64,000 nt of DNA, from NCBI RefSeq assembly GCF_014203115.1, contig NZ_JACHIJ010000009.1:39759-103758 (forward strand), written 5' to 3'. The notes beneath the pieces were generated by a model that saw only the letters and a program-made list of their open reading frames with translations, was not told the DNA's origin and searched no databases. Source of the stretch: Afipia massiliensis (GTDB taxonomy: Bacteria; Pseudomonadota; Alphaproteobacteria; Rhizobiales; Xanthobacteraceae). The translations under genes were made by a program, and so were the position numbers. This document shows, piece by piece, positions 9,453 through 19,884 of this stretch (position 1 is its first letter; the number at the start of each line of letters is the position of its first letter).

Positions 9453-9689
9453 TCAGGCGTCAGGCACGCCCGTCTGCAGCGCCAGCGCATGCAGGACGCC
9501 GCCCATCTGCCCCTTCAGCGACTGATAGACGATCTGGTGCTGCTGTACCCGCGATTTACCGCGAAAAGCTTCCGAGATGACGGTGGCAGCGTAGTGGTCG
9601 CCGTCGCCTGCGAGGTCGCGGATTTCCACCTTCGCGTCGGGCAACGCAGCCTTGATCATCGTTTCGATGTCCCGCGCGTCCATTGGCAT
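9453..9689 (-). CDS. bolA: BolA family protein
   Basis: The 78-residue protein is a complete BolA fold: DARDIETMIKAALPDAKVEI, the central G-D-G-D-H-Y segment with the conserved histidine, and the C-terminal HQIVYQSLKGQMGGVLHALAL. BolA proteins bind 2Fe-2S clusters with monothiol glutaredoxins. A GGGAG lies 10 bases before the ATG at 9689; a second ATG two codons later is also possible. The partner gene grxD lies 3.8 kb downstream on the same strand, separated by LtrA, egtD and egtB. Confidence 0.94.
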   Translation of the reverse strand: MPMDARDIETMIKAALPDAKVEIRDLAGDGDHYAATVISEAFRGKSRVQQHQIVYQSLKGQMGGVLHALALQTGVPDA

Positions 9690-9791
9690 GTCTTTGAATC
9701 TCCCGATCTTGAGCCATTCCGGGCCCAGGCAATGCACCGAAATATGACTGATTCTAGCCCTTGCAACCTGCGCCGTCACGCAAGCATTGCG

Positions 9792-9868
9792 CTAGTGTGG
9801 GGGTTCGCAAGTCCGCATTGTTTCCCCGGCGCGTACATATGCGGACTTGCGAACCCAAACCACACTAG
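9792..9868. repeat. Palindromic repeat A, copy 1
   Basis: This 77-base element has terminal arms CTAGTGTGG / CCACACTAG and an inner pair GGTTCGCAAGTCCGCAT / ATGCGGACTTGCGAACC. It would fold into one long hairpin or cruciform. The same architecture recurs at 17207-17283 and 50820-50897 with compensating base changes in both arms. It forms a pair with repeat B 12 bases downstream, and together they fill most of the 301-base gap between bolA and the DUF427 gene. Confidence 0.9.
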
Positions 9869-9880
9869 AATCATAGTCTT

Positions 9881-9953
9881 CTAGTGTCCTTTTGAAACCG
9901 AAGTTCGCTACGGGAGCCGGAAAATAAGGCGAACTTCGGTTTCAGGACACTAG
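9881..9953. repeat. Palindromic repeat B, copy 1
   Basis: Terminal arms CTAGTGTCC / GGACACTAG enclose inner arms GAAACCGAAGTTCGC / GCGAACTTCGGTTTC in a 73-base element. The termini are close to those of repeat A but end CC instead of GG, so A and B look like two members of one composite unit. Other copies are at 17296-17370 and 50733-50806. It ends 37 bases before the DUF427 start and could lie in its leader. Confidence 0.9.
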
Positions 9954-9990
9954 ATCGCACCTATATTGCGACTTCAACAGGAAGCCCGTC

Positions 9991-10359
9991 ATGAACGTTC
10001 GCATGAGAATTCCAGGCCCGGACCACCCAATTGCGATCTCAGCGAACTCAAAACGGGTCCGGATCAGCGTCGGCGGCGAGCTCATCGCCGAAACCAGCCG
10101 CGCCCTGACCCTCAAGGAAGCCAACTATCCGCCAGTTCAGTACATTCCGCGCGAGGATGCCAACCCTGCCAGGTTGAAGCGCACCGACCACAGCACCTAT
10201 TGCCCCTACAAGGGCGATGCGAGCTATTTCAGCATCGTTTCCGGCGGCAAGACGCTGGAGAACGCCATCTGGACCTACGAGACGCCCTACGATTCGATGA
10301 AAGACATCGCCGGGCATCTGGCGTTCTATCCAAACAAAGTCACGATCGAAGAGATCTAA
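9991..10359 (+). CDS. DUF427 domain protein
   Basis: This 122-residue cytoplasmic protein is a single DUF427 domain. The hallmark string YIPREDANPARLKRTDHSTY is followed by C-P-Y-K-G-D-A-S-Y-F and the C-terminal AFYPNKVTIEE. The fold is a small beta-barrel of unknown biochemical role. An AGGAAG precedes the ATG at 9991; a second ATG lies four codons in. It is a single gene between the A/B repeat pair and a terminator-like hairpin shared with the convergent binding-protein gene. Confidence 0.88.
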   Translation: MNVRMRIPGPDHPIAISANSKRVRISVGGELIAETSRALTLKEANYPPVQYIPREDANPARLKRTDHSTYCPYKGDASYFSIVSGGKTLENAIWTYETPYDSMKDIAGHLAFYPNKVTIEEI

Positions 10360-10385
10360 CGCTCCCAATCGTCCTCCGACAAACG

Positions 10386-10418
10386 GCAACACCCGCCGGA
10401 ATAACCGGCGGGCGTTGC
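10386..10418. terminator. Hairpin between convergent DUF427 and ABC binding-protein genes
   Basis: CCCGCCGG-AATAA-CCGGCGGG is extended outward by GCAAC / GTTGC with one A-C mismatch. It sits 26 bases past the DUF427 stop and 23 bases past the convergent gene's stop. There is no long T run on either side, so termination is plausible but not certain. Confidence 0.5.
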
Positions 10419-10440
10419 TCAAGGCGCTTTCGTTGCGCTT

Positions 10441-11649
10441 TTATTTGACCAGAGGGCACTCGCTTCCGGCGAGCGGCTTGAACGACTGCTCACCCGACAT
10501 CTCAGCCAACTGCTGATAGAAATCGCCGCGATACTTCGACTGCGCAGGCGACTTCACCTTCATCAGGAAGGTCTTGTGCATGACACGGCCGTCCTGCCGG
10601 ATCTGGACGTTCTTGTTGTAGAAGTCGTTGACCGGCAGTTCCTTCATCTTTGCCGCCACGGCCTTGCCCTCATCGGTCCCTGCCGCCTCAACCGCCTTCA
10701 GATAGTGAAGCACGGACGCGTAGGTTCCCGCGGTGATCAGGTTGGGAATGAAACCACCCGAGCGCTCCATGAACCGCTTCGCCCAGGCGCGCGTTTCGTC
10801 ATTTGCGTCCCAGTAGAAGGAGGTCGTGAGCGTCAAGCCCTCTGCGATGTTCAGACCAACGCCTTCGATATCGTTGATGTAAACGACGAGGCTAGCGAGG
10901 CTCTGTCCGGACTGGACGATGCCGAACTCACGCGCCTGCTTGATGGCGCTCAAAAGGTCCGCACCAGACATGGCAAGACCGATCACCTTGGCCTTGGAGG
11001 CCTGCGCCTGAAGCAGGAACGACGAGAAGTCCGGCGAGCCGAACGGGAAGCGCACGCTGCCAAGCACCTTGCCCCCGGTTTCGGTGACGAAGTGACTGGC
11101 GTCGCGCTGGAGCGAATGACCGAAGGCGTAGTCGCTGGTCAGGAAGTACCAGCTGTCGCCGCCCTGCTTGGTGACCTGGCTCGCCGTTCCCTTGGCGAAC
11201 GCATAAGTGTCGTAGCTCCACTGCGATGTCGTCGCCGAACAGGCCTTGCCCGTCAGCTCGGTGGTCGCGGCGCCTGAAATCAGCAACACCTTGCCGCGCG
11301 ACCGCGCGATTTCCTGAGTGGCAAGGGCGACCGCCGAGCCGGCCACGTCAGTAATGGTGTCGACGCCCTCGGTCTCGAACCATTTGCGGCTCAGCGCGGA
11401 AGCAATGTCGGCCTTGTTCTGATGATCGGCGGTGATGACGCTGATCGGCTTGCCCAGCACCTTGCCGCCGAAATCATCGACCGCCATCTGCGTCGCTTCG
11501 ACAGAGTACTTGCCGACAAGATAGGCGAAGCCGCCCGAATGGTCGGTCAGCACGCCGATCTTGACGGCGTCGTCAGACACCTGCGCCTGCACAGCACTGG
11601 ATGCCATCAGCATGGCCGCAACCGTCAGTCCGATCCTGGTTGTTCTCAC
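10441..11649 (-). CDS. ABC transporter substrate-binding protein, branched-chain amino acid type
   Basis: The 402-residue product starts with a GTG-initiated signal peptide (cleavage near AVQA-QV) and continues as a periplasmic binding protein of the LivK/Peripla_BP_6 family, with VKIGVLTDHSGG at the mature N-terminus. AAGGAGGA lies about 10 bases before the GTG at 11649. No permease or ATPase gene is next to it, so it must borrow a transporter coded elsewhere or act as a solute trap. It follows the gamma-glutamyltransferase gene by 37 bases on the same strand, which suggests that it binds a product or substrate of that enzyme; this is inference. Confidence 0.88.
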   Translation of the reverse strand: MRTTRIGLTVAAMLMASSAVQAQVSDDAVKIGVLTDHSGGFAYLVGKYSVEATQMAVDDFGGKVLGKPISVITADHQNKADIASALSRKWFETEGVDTITDVAGSAVALATQEIARSRGKVLLISGAATTELTGKACSATTSQWSYDTYAFAKGTASQVTKQGGDSWYFLTSDYAFGHSLQRDASHFVTETGGKVLGSVRFPFGSPDFSSFLLQAQASKAKVIGLAMSGADLLSAIKQAREFGIVQSGQSLASLVVYINDIEGVGLNIAEGLTLTTSFYWDANDETRAWAKRFMERSGGFIPNLITAGTYASVLHYLKAVEAAGTDEGKAVAAKMKELPVNDFYNKNVQIRQDGRVMHKTFLMKVKSPAQSKYRGDFYQQLAEMSGEQSFKPLAGSECPLVK

Positions 11650-11686
11650 GATATCCCTTCCTCCTTCTGTGTCCTGTTGTTCGGCT

Positions 11687-13300
11687 TCAGACCGGCAACG
11701 CGATGCCGTCGTGGCCGGGGTCGGCGCCGCCGTCGAGCTTGTCGCCATCGATCCGGATGCCATGCACGGCCGCAAAGCCGAACGTGTAAGGGCTGCGGAT
11801 CACCTGATAGCCATCGGCTTCGAGTTCGTTGGTGACGCCGTGTACGATGCGATTGGTAACGTCGATGGCGTTGCTGGTCGCGGAGAAGCGCGGCGCACTG
11901 ACTGCTTCGGTCATGGTCATGCCGAAATCGATGACGTTGAGAACGGCCTGCAGCACACCCATGGCGATCTGCGTCGCGCCAGGCGCGCCGATCACCAGAT
12001 AAGGCTTCTTGTCGCGGAAAATGATCGACGGGACGACCGACGTGAAACGCGCCTTGCCCGGCGCGATCGAGCCGGCGCGGCCTGGCCGCGGATCGAACAC
12101 ACCCATGCAGCCGTTGTAGAAGAAACCGAGGCCATCGGTGATGACACCGGACGGCATACCGAGGGAATGGGTCATCGTCACGCAGTTGCCGTCGCGATCG
12201 ACCACCGAAACGTGGGTGGTGTCCTTCGATGGCATGCCCGAGTTGAACCGCGGCACGTCGCCTTTGACGTGCGACTTGATTTCGCTGGCCAATGCAGCGG
12301 CATAATCCTTCGACGTCAGCTTCTGGACGGGCACGTCGAGAAAGGCCGGATCGCCGATCGAGCGATCCTTGTCGGCGGTCGAACGTTTCATCGCCTCGCA
12401 CACCACCCGCAGATATTCGGCGGAGTTATGCCCGATGCCGGAAAGATCGAAATGCTCAAGCACGTTGAGCATCTCGACCAGCATGACGCCGCCGCCCGGC
12501 GGGTTGTTGGTGGTGACTTCATAGCCGCGATAGTTGCCGCGCAGCGGCTCGCGCCATTGCGGCTGGTAGTTCGCAAGATCTTCAGCGGTGATGAGGCCGC
12601 CATTTGCCTTCATGTCCGCGGCGATGCGCTGTGCCAGTTCGCCGCGATAGAAGACGTCGGAACCGCCCTCGGCGATCATGCGCAGCGTCTGCGCGTAGTC
12701 CGGGTTGTGAACCACATCACCGACGCGCTTGTAGGTACCGTCCTCGCGGCAATAAAGCTTCTTCCCGGAAGCCGTGAACGAGAGACGATCGATTCCCGAA
12801 GCGCGATCCATTATGCCGGGATCGGACCAGAAAAATTCGACATGGGGACGCACCATCCAGCCGCGCTCCGCCCACGCGATCGCCGGCGCGACAATGTCCC
12901 GCCACGGCAGCACGCCGAATCTGGAATGCGCCTCGTAATAAGCCTTCAGCGAAGCCGGCACGCAGACCGACTGATAGCCGAGGTCGTTCACCTTGCCGCG
13001 CAGGATGAAGCCATAACCGTCGCGCGCTTCACCTTCGATCAGGTCGGCCCACATGTCGGGACGCGCGGCCGCCGGCGCCGGCGCATGGAAATCGAGATAC
13101 TGATGGAAGCCCTGTCCGGGGAAATAGATGCCGGCGCTGCCGAAACCGGCGATGCCGGTCATCAACGGATCGACGACGCCCTGAACCAGCGCACAGGCGA
13201 TCGCTGCGTCAATGGCGTTTCCGCCCGCCCGCAATACGTCCGCACCGGCCTCCGCCGCTTCGGCCTGCGCCGCGACGATCATCGCCTTCCCTTTCGGCAT
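11687..13300 (-). CDS. ggt: Gamma-glutamyltransferase family (Ntn-hydrolase) protein
   Basis: The 537-residue protein has the family N-terminus AAQAEAAEAGADVLRAGGNA and the self-processing site D-T-T-H-V-S-V-V-D, where the first threonine (about residue 361) would become the nucleophile of the small subunit. The C-terminal half carries DRDGNCVTMTHSLG and the GAPGATQIAMGVLQ segment. Members hydrolyse or transfer gamma-glutamyl groups from glutathione and related peptides. I see no Sec signal with the ATG at 13300 (GGAGAGA just upstream), so this copy may be cytoplasmic, unlike the E. coli periplasmic enzyme. It heads an operon with the binding protein and is divergent from a LysR gene. Confidence 0.9.
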   Translation of the reverse strand: MPKGKAMIVAAQAEAAEAGADVLRAGGNAIDAAIACALVQGVVDPLMTGIAGFGSAGIYFPGQGFHQYLDFHAPAPAAARPDMWADLIEGEARDGYGFILRGKVNDLGYQSVCVPASLKAYYEAHSRFGVLPWRDIVAPAIAWAERGWMVRPHVEFFWSDPGIMDRASGIDRLSFTASGKKLYCREDGTYKRVGDVVHNPDYAQTLRMIAEGGSDVFYRGELAQRIAADMKANGGLITAEDLANYQPQWREPLRGNYRGYEVTTNNPPGGGVMLVEMLNVLEHFDLSGIGHNSAEYLRVVCEAMKRSTADKDRSIGDPAFLDVPVQKLTSKDYAAALASEIKSHVKGDVPRFNSGMPSKDTTHVSVVDRDGNCVTMTHSLGMPSGVITDGLGFFYNGCMGVFDPRPGRAGSIAPGKARFTSVVPSIIFRDKKPYLVIGAPGATQIAMGVLQAVLNVIDFGMTMTEAVSAPRFSATSNAIDVTNRIVHGVTNELEADGYQVIRSPYTFGFAAVHGIRIDGDKLDGGADPGHDGIALPV

Positions 13301-13421
13301 GCTCTCTCCGTCAGATGTCTTGTGGCTACACCATGCACCCGCGCAGAAAGGCGGCCGAAACACCGCATTCTTTCAAGGGAACCATGGCGCGATTTGACAG
13401 AGGGCATTCATGCCTGTCCAA

Positions 13422-13455
13422 TACCAATGATGCCTCGATTGATACTTTATTGGTA
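13422..13455. promoter_or_regulatory. Inverted repeat in the ggt-lysR divergent gap, candidate LysR site
   Basis: TACCAAT and ATTGGTA are perfect 7-base arms separated by 20 bases in the 189-base gap between the divergent genes. LysR regulators usually bind interrupted dyads in exactly this position. The spacing is longer than the usual T-N11-A core, so two half sites or a hairpin are alternatives. Confidence 0.45.
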
Positions 13456-13489
13456 ACAAAGGAAAGGCCGCCTGCGCGGCCCTTGCGCG

Positions 13490-14428
13490 ATGGTCCGTCC
13501 CCTGCTTCCAGCCAAAATTCCTTACTTTCTCGCCGTCGGTGAGACGCTGAGCTTCCGCAAGGCCGCCGAGAAGCTTGGGATCGCCCAGCCGGCGCTCAGC
13601 CGCAGCATCCGGGATCTTGAACACCACCTCGGCTTCACGCTTTTCGAACGATCGACCCGCCGGGTGATGCTGACGCCCGCCGGCGAGGTGCTTTACCGCG
13701 AAAGCGCTGACGCCATGCAGCGCCTCGCGCGCGCCACAGTGCACGCGGAACGCGTTGCACAGGGGCTCAGCGGCACCGTCAGCGTCGGCTACTCGACGTT
13801 TGCCGCGACCGGCCCTATGTCCGACATCATCATAGAATTCCGGAAACGCCATCCACAGGCGCAGGTCGGCCTGCGCCTGCTTGCTTCGTCCGAACAAGCT
13901 GCGGCATTCGACGAGGGGGCGCTCGATCTCGGCTTCATGATGTCGAATGTCGTCGGGCCGCTGCAACAGACAATTCCCATCTCGCGCGAACGGCTGGTCG
14001 CGCTGGTTCCCACAAGCCATGCCTGGGCGGCAAACCGTGCGATCTCGCTGCGAACCCTGTCCACCGCTCCGCTGGTGATCGGCAGCGCCCGGCGATGGCG
14101 CGGTTTCCGCGCGCTCATCAACGGGCTGATGACGGACCGCGGGCTCTCCCTGACAATTGCCGAAGAAGCCGATGACGTGCCCGTACTGCTGCAACTGGTG
14201 CGATCAGGTTTCGGCTGCACGATTCTAGATGCATCGTTCATCCCGACGCTGCCGCCGGGGATTGCACCGCTGGAGATCGAAGACGCGACCGCGACGCTCG
14301 ATATCTCGCTGGTCTGGCGCAAGGACAATCTGTCGCCACTGGTGGCGCGTTTCGTCGATGTGGCGAACGCATTCATGGCGGCGCGCCAGGAGCCGCCGCG
14401 ACGGCGGACTCGCCAGAACCGAAGGTAA
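13490..14428 (+). CDS. LysR family transcriptional regulator
   Basis: The 312-residue protein has the N-terminal winged helix with LSFRKAAEKLGIAQPALSRS and IRDLEHHLGFTLFERSTRRV, followed by a periplasmic-binding-like effector domain (about residues 95-295). It is divergent from the gamma-glutamyltransferase operon, the classic arrangement of a LysR gene and its target, with an inverted repeat between them. The effector is unknown; a gamma-glutamyl compound or amino acid is a guess from context. The C-terminus is arginine-rich and lies outside the conserved domain. Confidence 0.92.
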   Translation: MVRPLLPAKIPYFLAVGETLSFRKAAEKLGIAQPALSRSIRDLEHHLGFTLFERSTRRVMLTPAGEVLYRESADAMQRLARATVHAERVAQGLSGTVSVGYSTFAATGPMSDIIIEFRKRHPQAQVGLRLLASSEQAAAFDEGALDLGFMMSNVVGPLQQTIPISRERLVALVPTSHAWAANRAISLRTLSTAPLVIGSARRWRGFRALINGLMTDRGLSLTIAEEADDVPVLLQLVRSGFGCTILDASFIPTLPPGIAPLEIEDATATLDISLVWRKDNLSPLVARFVDVANAFMAARQEPPRRRTRQNRR

Positions 14429-14543
14429 CCGCCACGCGCCGTGACCATGCGTGGGCATCGACAAGCCGCCGAAACGCATGGAACGAAGTCCTGTGGCTTC
14501 AATTACCTCCCCAACGGCACTTTCTGCCGACAGGAGACGTACC

Positions 14544-14858
14544 ATGAGACATTTCACAATAGCGCTTTTGGCCGGCGCAGGCGCTGTTTTTGCCGGCGGC
14601 GCGATTGCCGCGCCAATAACGAACGGCATTTCGGGTGTTCAAACAGGTTCGAATGTCGAACACATCCGCACAGTGTGTGATGAAGATGGCCGATGCTACC
14701 GGACTCGCGGCGCCCGCCGCGTGATTATTCAGGACGACTCGTATGCTTACGCTCCGCGGCGCCAATATCGGGAGCGTCGCTACTACAACGAAGGTCCGAG
14801 TGTAGGCGTATACGGTGCACCGGGCGTCGGTGTCAGCGTTGGCGTAGGACGCTGGTAG
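14544..14858 (+). CDS. Small exported protein with V-C-D-x-x-G-R-C-Y motif, copy 1
   Basis: The 104-residue product starts with a Sec signal (RHFTIALLAGAGAVFAGGAI, cleavage near AIAA). The mature part holds HIRTVCDEDGRCYRTRG with two cysteines, then an Arg/Tyr-rich stretch and a Gly/Val-rich tail. A second protein in this window (39941-40252) shares the signal-plus-motif layout. CAGGAG precedes the ATG at 14544. The function is unknown; the Cys-x5-Cys pair could form a disulfide in the periplasm. A good terminator follows. Confidence 0.75.
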   Translation: MRHFTIALLAGAGAVFAGGAIAAPITNGISGVQTGSNVEHIRTVCDEDGRCYRTRGARRVIIQDDSYAYAPRRQYRERRYYNEGPSVGVYGAPGVGVSVGVGRW

Positions 14859-14882
14859 GTCCCACTAGCAGCAGTTTTGAAG

Positions 14883-14906
14883 ATCGCGGGCGCGTCCCGC
14901 GATTTT
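14883..14906 (+). terminator. Rho-independent terminator after small exported protein gene
   Basis: ATCGCGGG-CGCGT-CCCGCGAT is followed by TTT and a T/C-rich run, 25 bases past the stop. It lies just before the convergent purL stop at 14913 and may serve both strands weakly. Confidence 0.65.
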
Positions 14907-14912
14907 CCTGTT

Positions 14913-17159
<2,247 letters not shown>

Positions 17160-17206
17160 CCCTCCGGGCAACCAGAGGGTCGGATAAGGCGGAATAGGCG
17201 TGATTT

Positions 17207-17283
17207 CTAGTGTGGTGGTTCGCAGGTCCGTATCATTTCCTTCGCGCGCTCATATACGGACCTGCGAACCAAAACCACACTAG
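17207..17283. repeat. Palindromic repeat A, copy 2
   Basis: Terminal arms CTAGTGTGG / CCACACTAG enclose GGTTCGCAGGTCCGTAT / ATACGGACCTGCGAACC. Compared with copy 1, the left inner arm differs at two positions and the right arm carries the exact complementary changes. It starts about 48 bases upstream of the purL start in the 360-base gap between purL and the thioesterase gene. Confidence 0.9.
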
Positions 17284-17295
17284 AATCTATGATTT

Positions 17296-17370
17296 CCAGT
17301 GTCCTTTCGAAGCCGACGTTCGCACGGAAGCCGCTGCAAAATGGAGCGAACGTCGGCTTCGGGACACTGG
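17296..17370. repeat. Palindromic repeat B, copy 2
   Basis: Termini are CCAGTGTCC / GGACACTGG: the usual CTAG core is changed to CCAG on one side and CTGG on the other, so even the terminal pair co-varies. Inner arms are GAAGCCGACGTTCGC / GCGAACGTCGGCTTC. The remaining 149 bases to the thioesterase start hold only short GC-rich hairpins and no gene I can support. Confidence 0.88.
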
Positions 17371-17519
17371 CCTCTTTGTGCACGGCAGCCCGGCCTGCGG
17401 CAAGCATCAGATAGGGAGAAATCCCGGCTAAAAAACCCCCGGTTGCGGGCCTGCCCCTAGAGGCTCTAAGAGAGGCCCGGCACGGCCCGCAGGGCCTCAT
17501 TTTCAAGGATCACGATATC

Positions 17520-17981
17520 TTGGATGACGTTCCGCAGAAGACACCCCGTTTCCGTCCCGACCTCCTGATCGCGACCGAGGGCGAGTTCGCCGGATGGCGG
17601 ACCTGGAGCCGCGACAGCTTCGAATCCAACAACGGTCCGTTCTGGCACCGTTTCGAGGACGACGGCAGCATCCGCTGTGCGTTCCGCGTCGAGCGGAAGC
17701 ACCTGAACGGCATGCGCAACGTCCATGGTGGCTGCTACATGACGTTCGCCGACTACTGCCTGTTCGCCTTCGCCGCCCGCGAGCTTGAAGCTCCGGCGGT
17801 CACAGTGTCATTCGGCTGCGAATTCCTCGCGGCCGCGCGCGAAGGCGACCTCGTCGTCTCAACCGGTGAAGTGACCCGTGCTGCCGGATCGCTCATCTTC
17901 CTGCGCGGCATCATGCACACCGGCGACAAGCCGCTGTTCACGTTTTCCGGCACGATCAAGCGGATGAAGAAGAAAGCGTAA
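17520..17981 (+). CDS. PaaI/hotdog-fold thioesterase family protein
   Basis: The 153-residue protein has the hotdog thioesterase core with the N-V-H-G-G-C-Y-M-T-F-A-D motif around residue 70 and the later VSFGCEFLAAAREGD strand. Members hydrolyse acyl-CoA or aryl-CoA thioesters. The start is a TTG at 17520, with AAGGA about 10 bases upstream; no ATG fits the conserved N-terminus. It lies on the plus strand between purL and purQ, interrupting the purine cluster. The substrate is not known. Confidence 0.82.
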   Translation: MDDVPQKTPRFRPDLLIATEGEFAGWRTWSRDSFESNNGPFWHRFEDDGSIRCAFRVERKHLNGMRNVHGGCYMTFADYCLFAFAARELEAPAVTVSFGCEFLAAAREGDLVVSTGEVTRAAGSLIFLRGIMHTGDKPLFTFSGTIKRMKKKA

Positions 17982-17994
17982 GGCGGTCTGGCGC

Positions 17995-18696
17995 TTACGC
18001 CGCCGCCTTCAGATGCGCCACCAGACCCGCGAACAGGCCGCGGCCGTCAGTGCAGCCCATGATGTCTTCGACGTGGTTTTCCGGATGCGGCATCATGCCG
18101 AGCACGTTGCCCTTGTCGCTGACGATGCCAGCGATCGAAGCGGCAGCGCCGTTGATGTTGTGAGTGTCGCCGACTTCGCCATCGGCTGAACAGTAGCGAT
18201 AAAGCACCCGGCCCTCGCCCTCGAGCCGCCGGATCGTATCCTCATCGGCGGCGTAGTTGCCTTCGCCGTGCGCCACCGGCACGCGGATCACCTGCCCGGC
18301 GTTGTAGCCACGCGTAAAAGCCGTATCGGAGCGCTCGACGCGCAGGTGCACGTCGCGGCAGATGAACTTGAGCTGCGCGTTGCGCATCAGCACGCCGGGC
18401 AACAGGCCCGACTCGCAGAGGATCTGGAAGCCGTTGCAAACGCCAAGCACGAGGCCGCCATTGGCGGCATGGGCGCGGACGGCGTCCATGATCGGCGCAC
18501 GCGCAGCAATCGCGCCGCAGCGCAGGTAATCGCCGTACGAGAAGCCACCCGGCACGACGACGAGGTCGGTGCCCTTCGGCAAGGCGGTGTCGGCGTGCCA
18601 GACCATCGTGGAATCGTTGCCGGACGCGAGCTTGAGGGCGCGCGCCATGTCGCGCTCGCGGTTGATGCCGGGGAAGACGAGAACGGCTGATTTCAT
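17995..18696 (-). CDS. purQ: Phosphoribosylformylglycinamidine synthase subunit PurQ
   Basis: The 233-residue class I glutamine amidotransferase supplies ammonia to PurL. It begins [20 protein letters not shown] and has the nucleophile cysteine in G-V-C-N-G-F-Q (about residue 86) and the His/Glu pair in [14 protein letters not shown]. The ATG at 18696 is chosen because the family starts exactly there; the open frame upstream is unrelated. The nearest upstream pur gene, purS, lies 1.2 kb away beyond corA, which is on the other strand. Confidence 0.96.
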   Translation of the reverse strand: MKSAVLVFPGINRERDMARALKLASGNDSTMVWHADTALPKGTDLVVVPGGFSYGDYLRCGAIAARAPIMDAVRAHAANGGLVLGVCNGFQILCESGLLPGVLMRNAQLKFICRDVHLRVERSDTAFTRGYNAGQVIRVPVAHGEGNYAADEDTIRRLEGEGRVLYRYCSADGEVGDTHNINGAAASIAGIVSDKGNVLGMMPHPENHVEDIMGCTDGRGLFAGLVAHLKAAA

Positions 18697-18839
18697 GGTG
18701 ATTCCGGACAATGGACAGGTTCGGCGATTCACCGCCGCTGAGGGCCAGACATACCCATTTGACGGTGGTTTTTCCAGTGCTAGCCTTGCTGAAAAGCCCT
18801 GCATCGCGCGCAGGACACAGCAATTCAGGGACGGAAACC

Positions 18840-19856
18840 ATGAATGTCGCTTCGTCGGCGGTCTCCGCCACCGCGCCCGTCACCTCCGAAGGTGTCGTCG
18901 CCGCCAGCGTCTATGCCGATGGCCGGCGCATTACCAACATCGCCATCGAGGAGGCGTCAAGCTGGTGCAACAAGCCGGGTCATGTGGTCTGGATCGGGCT
19001 GCACGAACCGGACATGGCGCTGCTGAGCAGCGTGCAGCGGCAATTCCATCTGCACGACCTCGCGATCGAGGACGCCAACAACGCCCATCAACGGCCGAAG
19101 ATCGAGCAATATGGCGACGCCCTGTTCATCGTGGCGCGAACTGCCCAGCTCATCGACGGGCGGATCGCGTTTGGTGAAACTCACCTGTTTGTCGGCGAAG
19201 GCTACATCGTCTCGGTCCGTCACGGCGCCTCGACATCCTATGCGCCGGTCCGTGAGCGCTGCGAAAGCTGCCCGCGCGCGCTGGCCCGCGGCGAGGACTA
19301 CATCCTCTACGCCATCCTCGATTTCATCGTCGATAACTACTCGCCGGTGTTGGAGACGATTTATGAGGAGGTTGAGGCGATCGAGGAATACGTGCTGGCC
19401 AATACCATCACGCAGCAGCAGATCCAGCGCCTCTACCTGCTGCGCCGCGACCTGTTGCGGCTCCGCAACGCCATCGGGCCGCTTGTCGAAGTCTGCCGAC
19501 GTCTCGAACACGATAATCTGACGATGATTCGCACAACCATGCAGCCGCTGTTTCGCGACGTCACCGATCACGTCAGGACCATTCAGGAGCGGATCGATTC
19601 GATGCGGGAGGTGCTGGCGTTCGCGTTCGAGGCGAGCCTGCTCGTCGGACAGGCGCAGGAAACCGCAGTATCCAAGAAACTGGCGTCATGGCTTGCGATC
19701 ATCGCCGTTCCCACCGCATTCGCGGGCATCTATGGCATGAACTTCGAACACATGCCGGAGCTCAAATGGAAGTACGGCTATTATGTCGCGCTTGGCGCGA
19801 TTGCCGCGGTCTGTCTGTCGCTTTTCTACCGATTCCGGCGTGCAGGATGGTTGTAA
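18840..19856 (+). CDS. corA: CorA family magnesium/divalent cation channel
   Basis: The 338-residue protein has a long cytoplasmic N-terminal domain, a helical neck ([20 protein letters not shown] region) and two C-terminal membrane helices. The signature Y-G-M-N follows the first helix ([13 protein letters not shown]), the mark of the CorA selectivity loop, and the chain ends in a basic tail. CorA forms pentameric Mg2+ or Co2+/Ni2+ channels in the inner membrane. The ATG at 18840 follows GGAAACC. It stands alone on the plus strand between purQ and purS; convergent purS ends 28 bases downstream. Confidence 0.93.
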   Translation: MNVASSAVSATAPVTSEGVVAASVYADGRRITNIAIEEASSWCNKPGHVVWIGLHEPDMALLSSVQRQFHLHDLAIEDANNAHQRPKIEQYGDALFIVARTAQLIDGRIAFGETHLFVGEGYIVSVRHGASTSYAPVRERCESCPRALARGEDYILYAILDFIVDNYSPVLETIYEEVEAIEEYVLANTITQQQIQRLYLLRRDLLRLRNAIGPLVEVCRRLEHDNLTMIRTTMQPLFRDVTDHVRTIQERIDSMREVLAFAFEASLLVGQAQETAVSKKLASWLAIIAVPTAFAGIYGMNFEHMPELKWKYGYYVALGAIAAVCLSLFYRFRRAGWL

Positions 19857-19884
19857 GCACGCCGAACCGTTGCCGGAAGCGGGG

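Noticed and set aside
11561..13456. A 631-codon open frame on the plus strand over the GGT gene
   Set aside because: It is the antisense of a well recognised gamma-glutamyltransferase, its translation is His/Arg/Asp-rich and of low complexity, and GC-rich coding DNA often leaves such open antisense frames.
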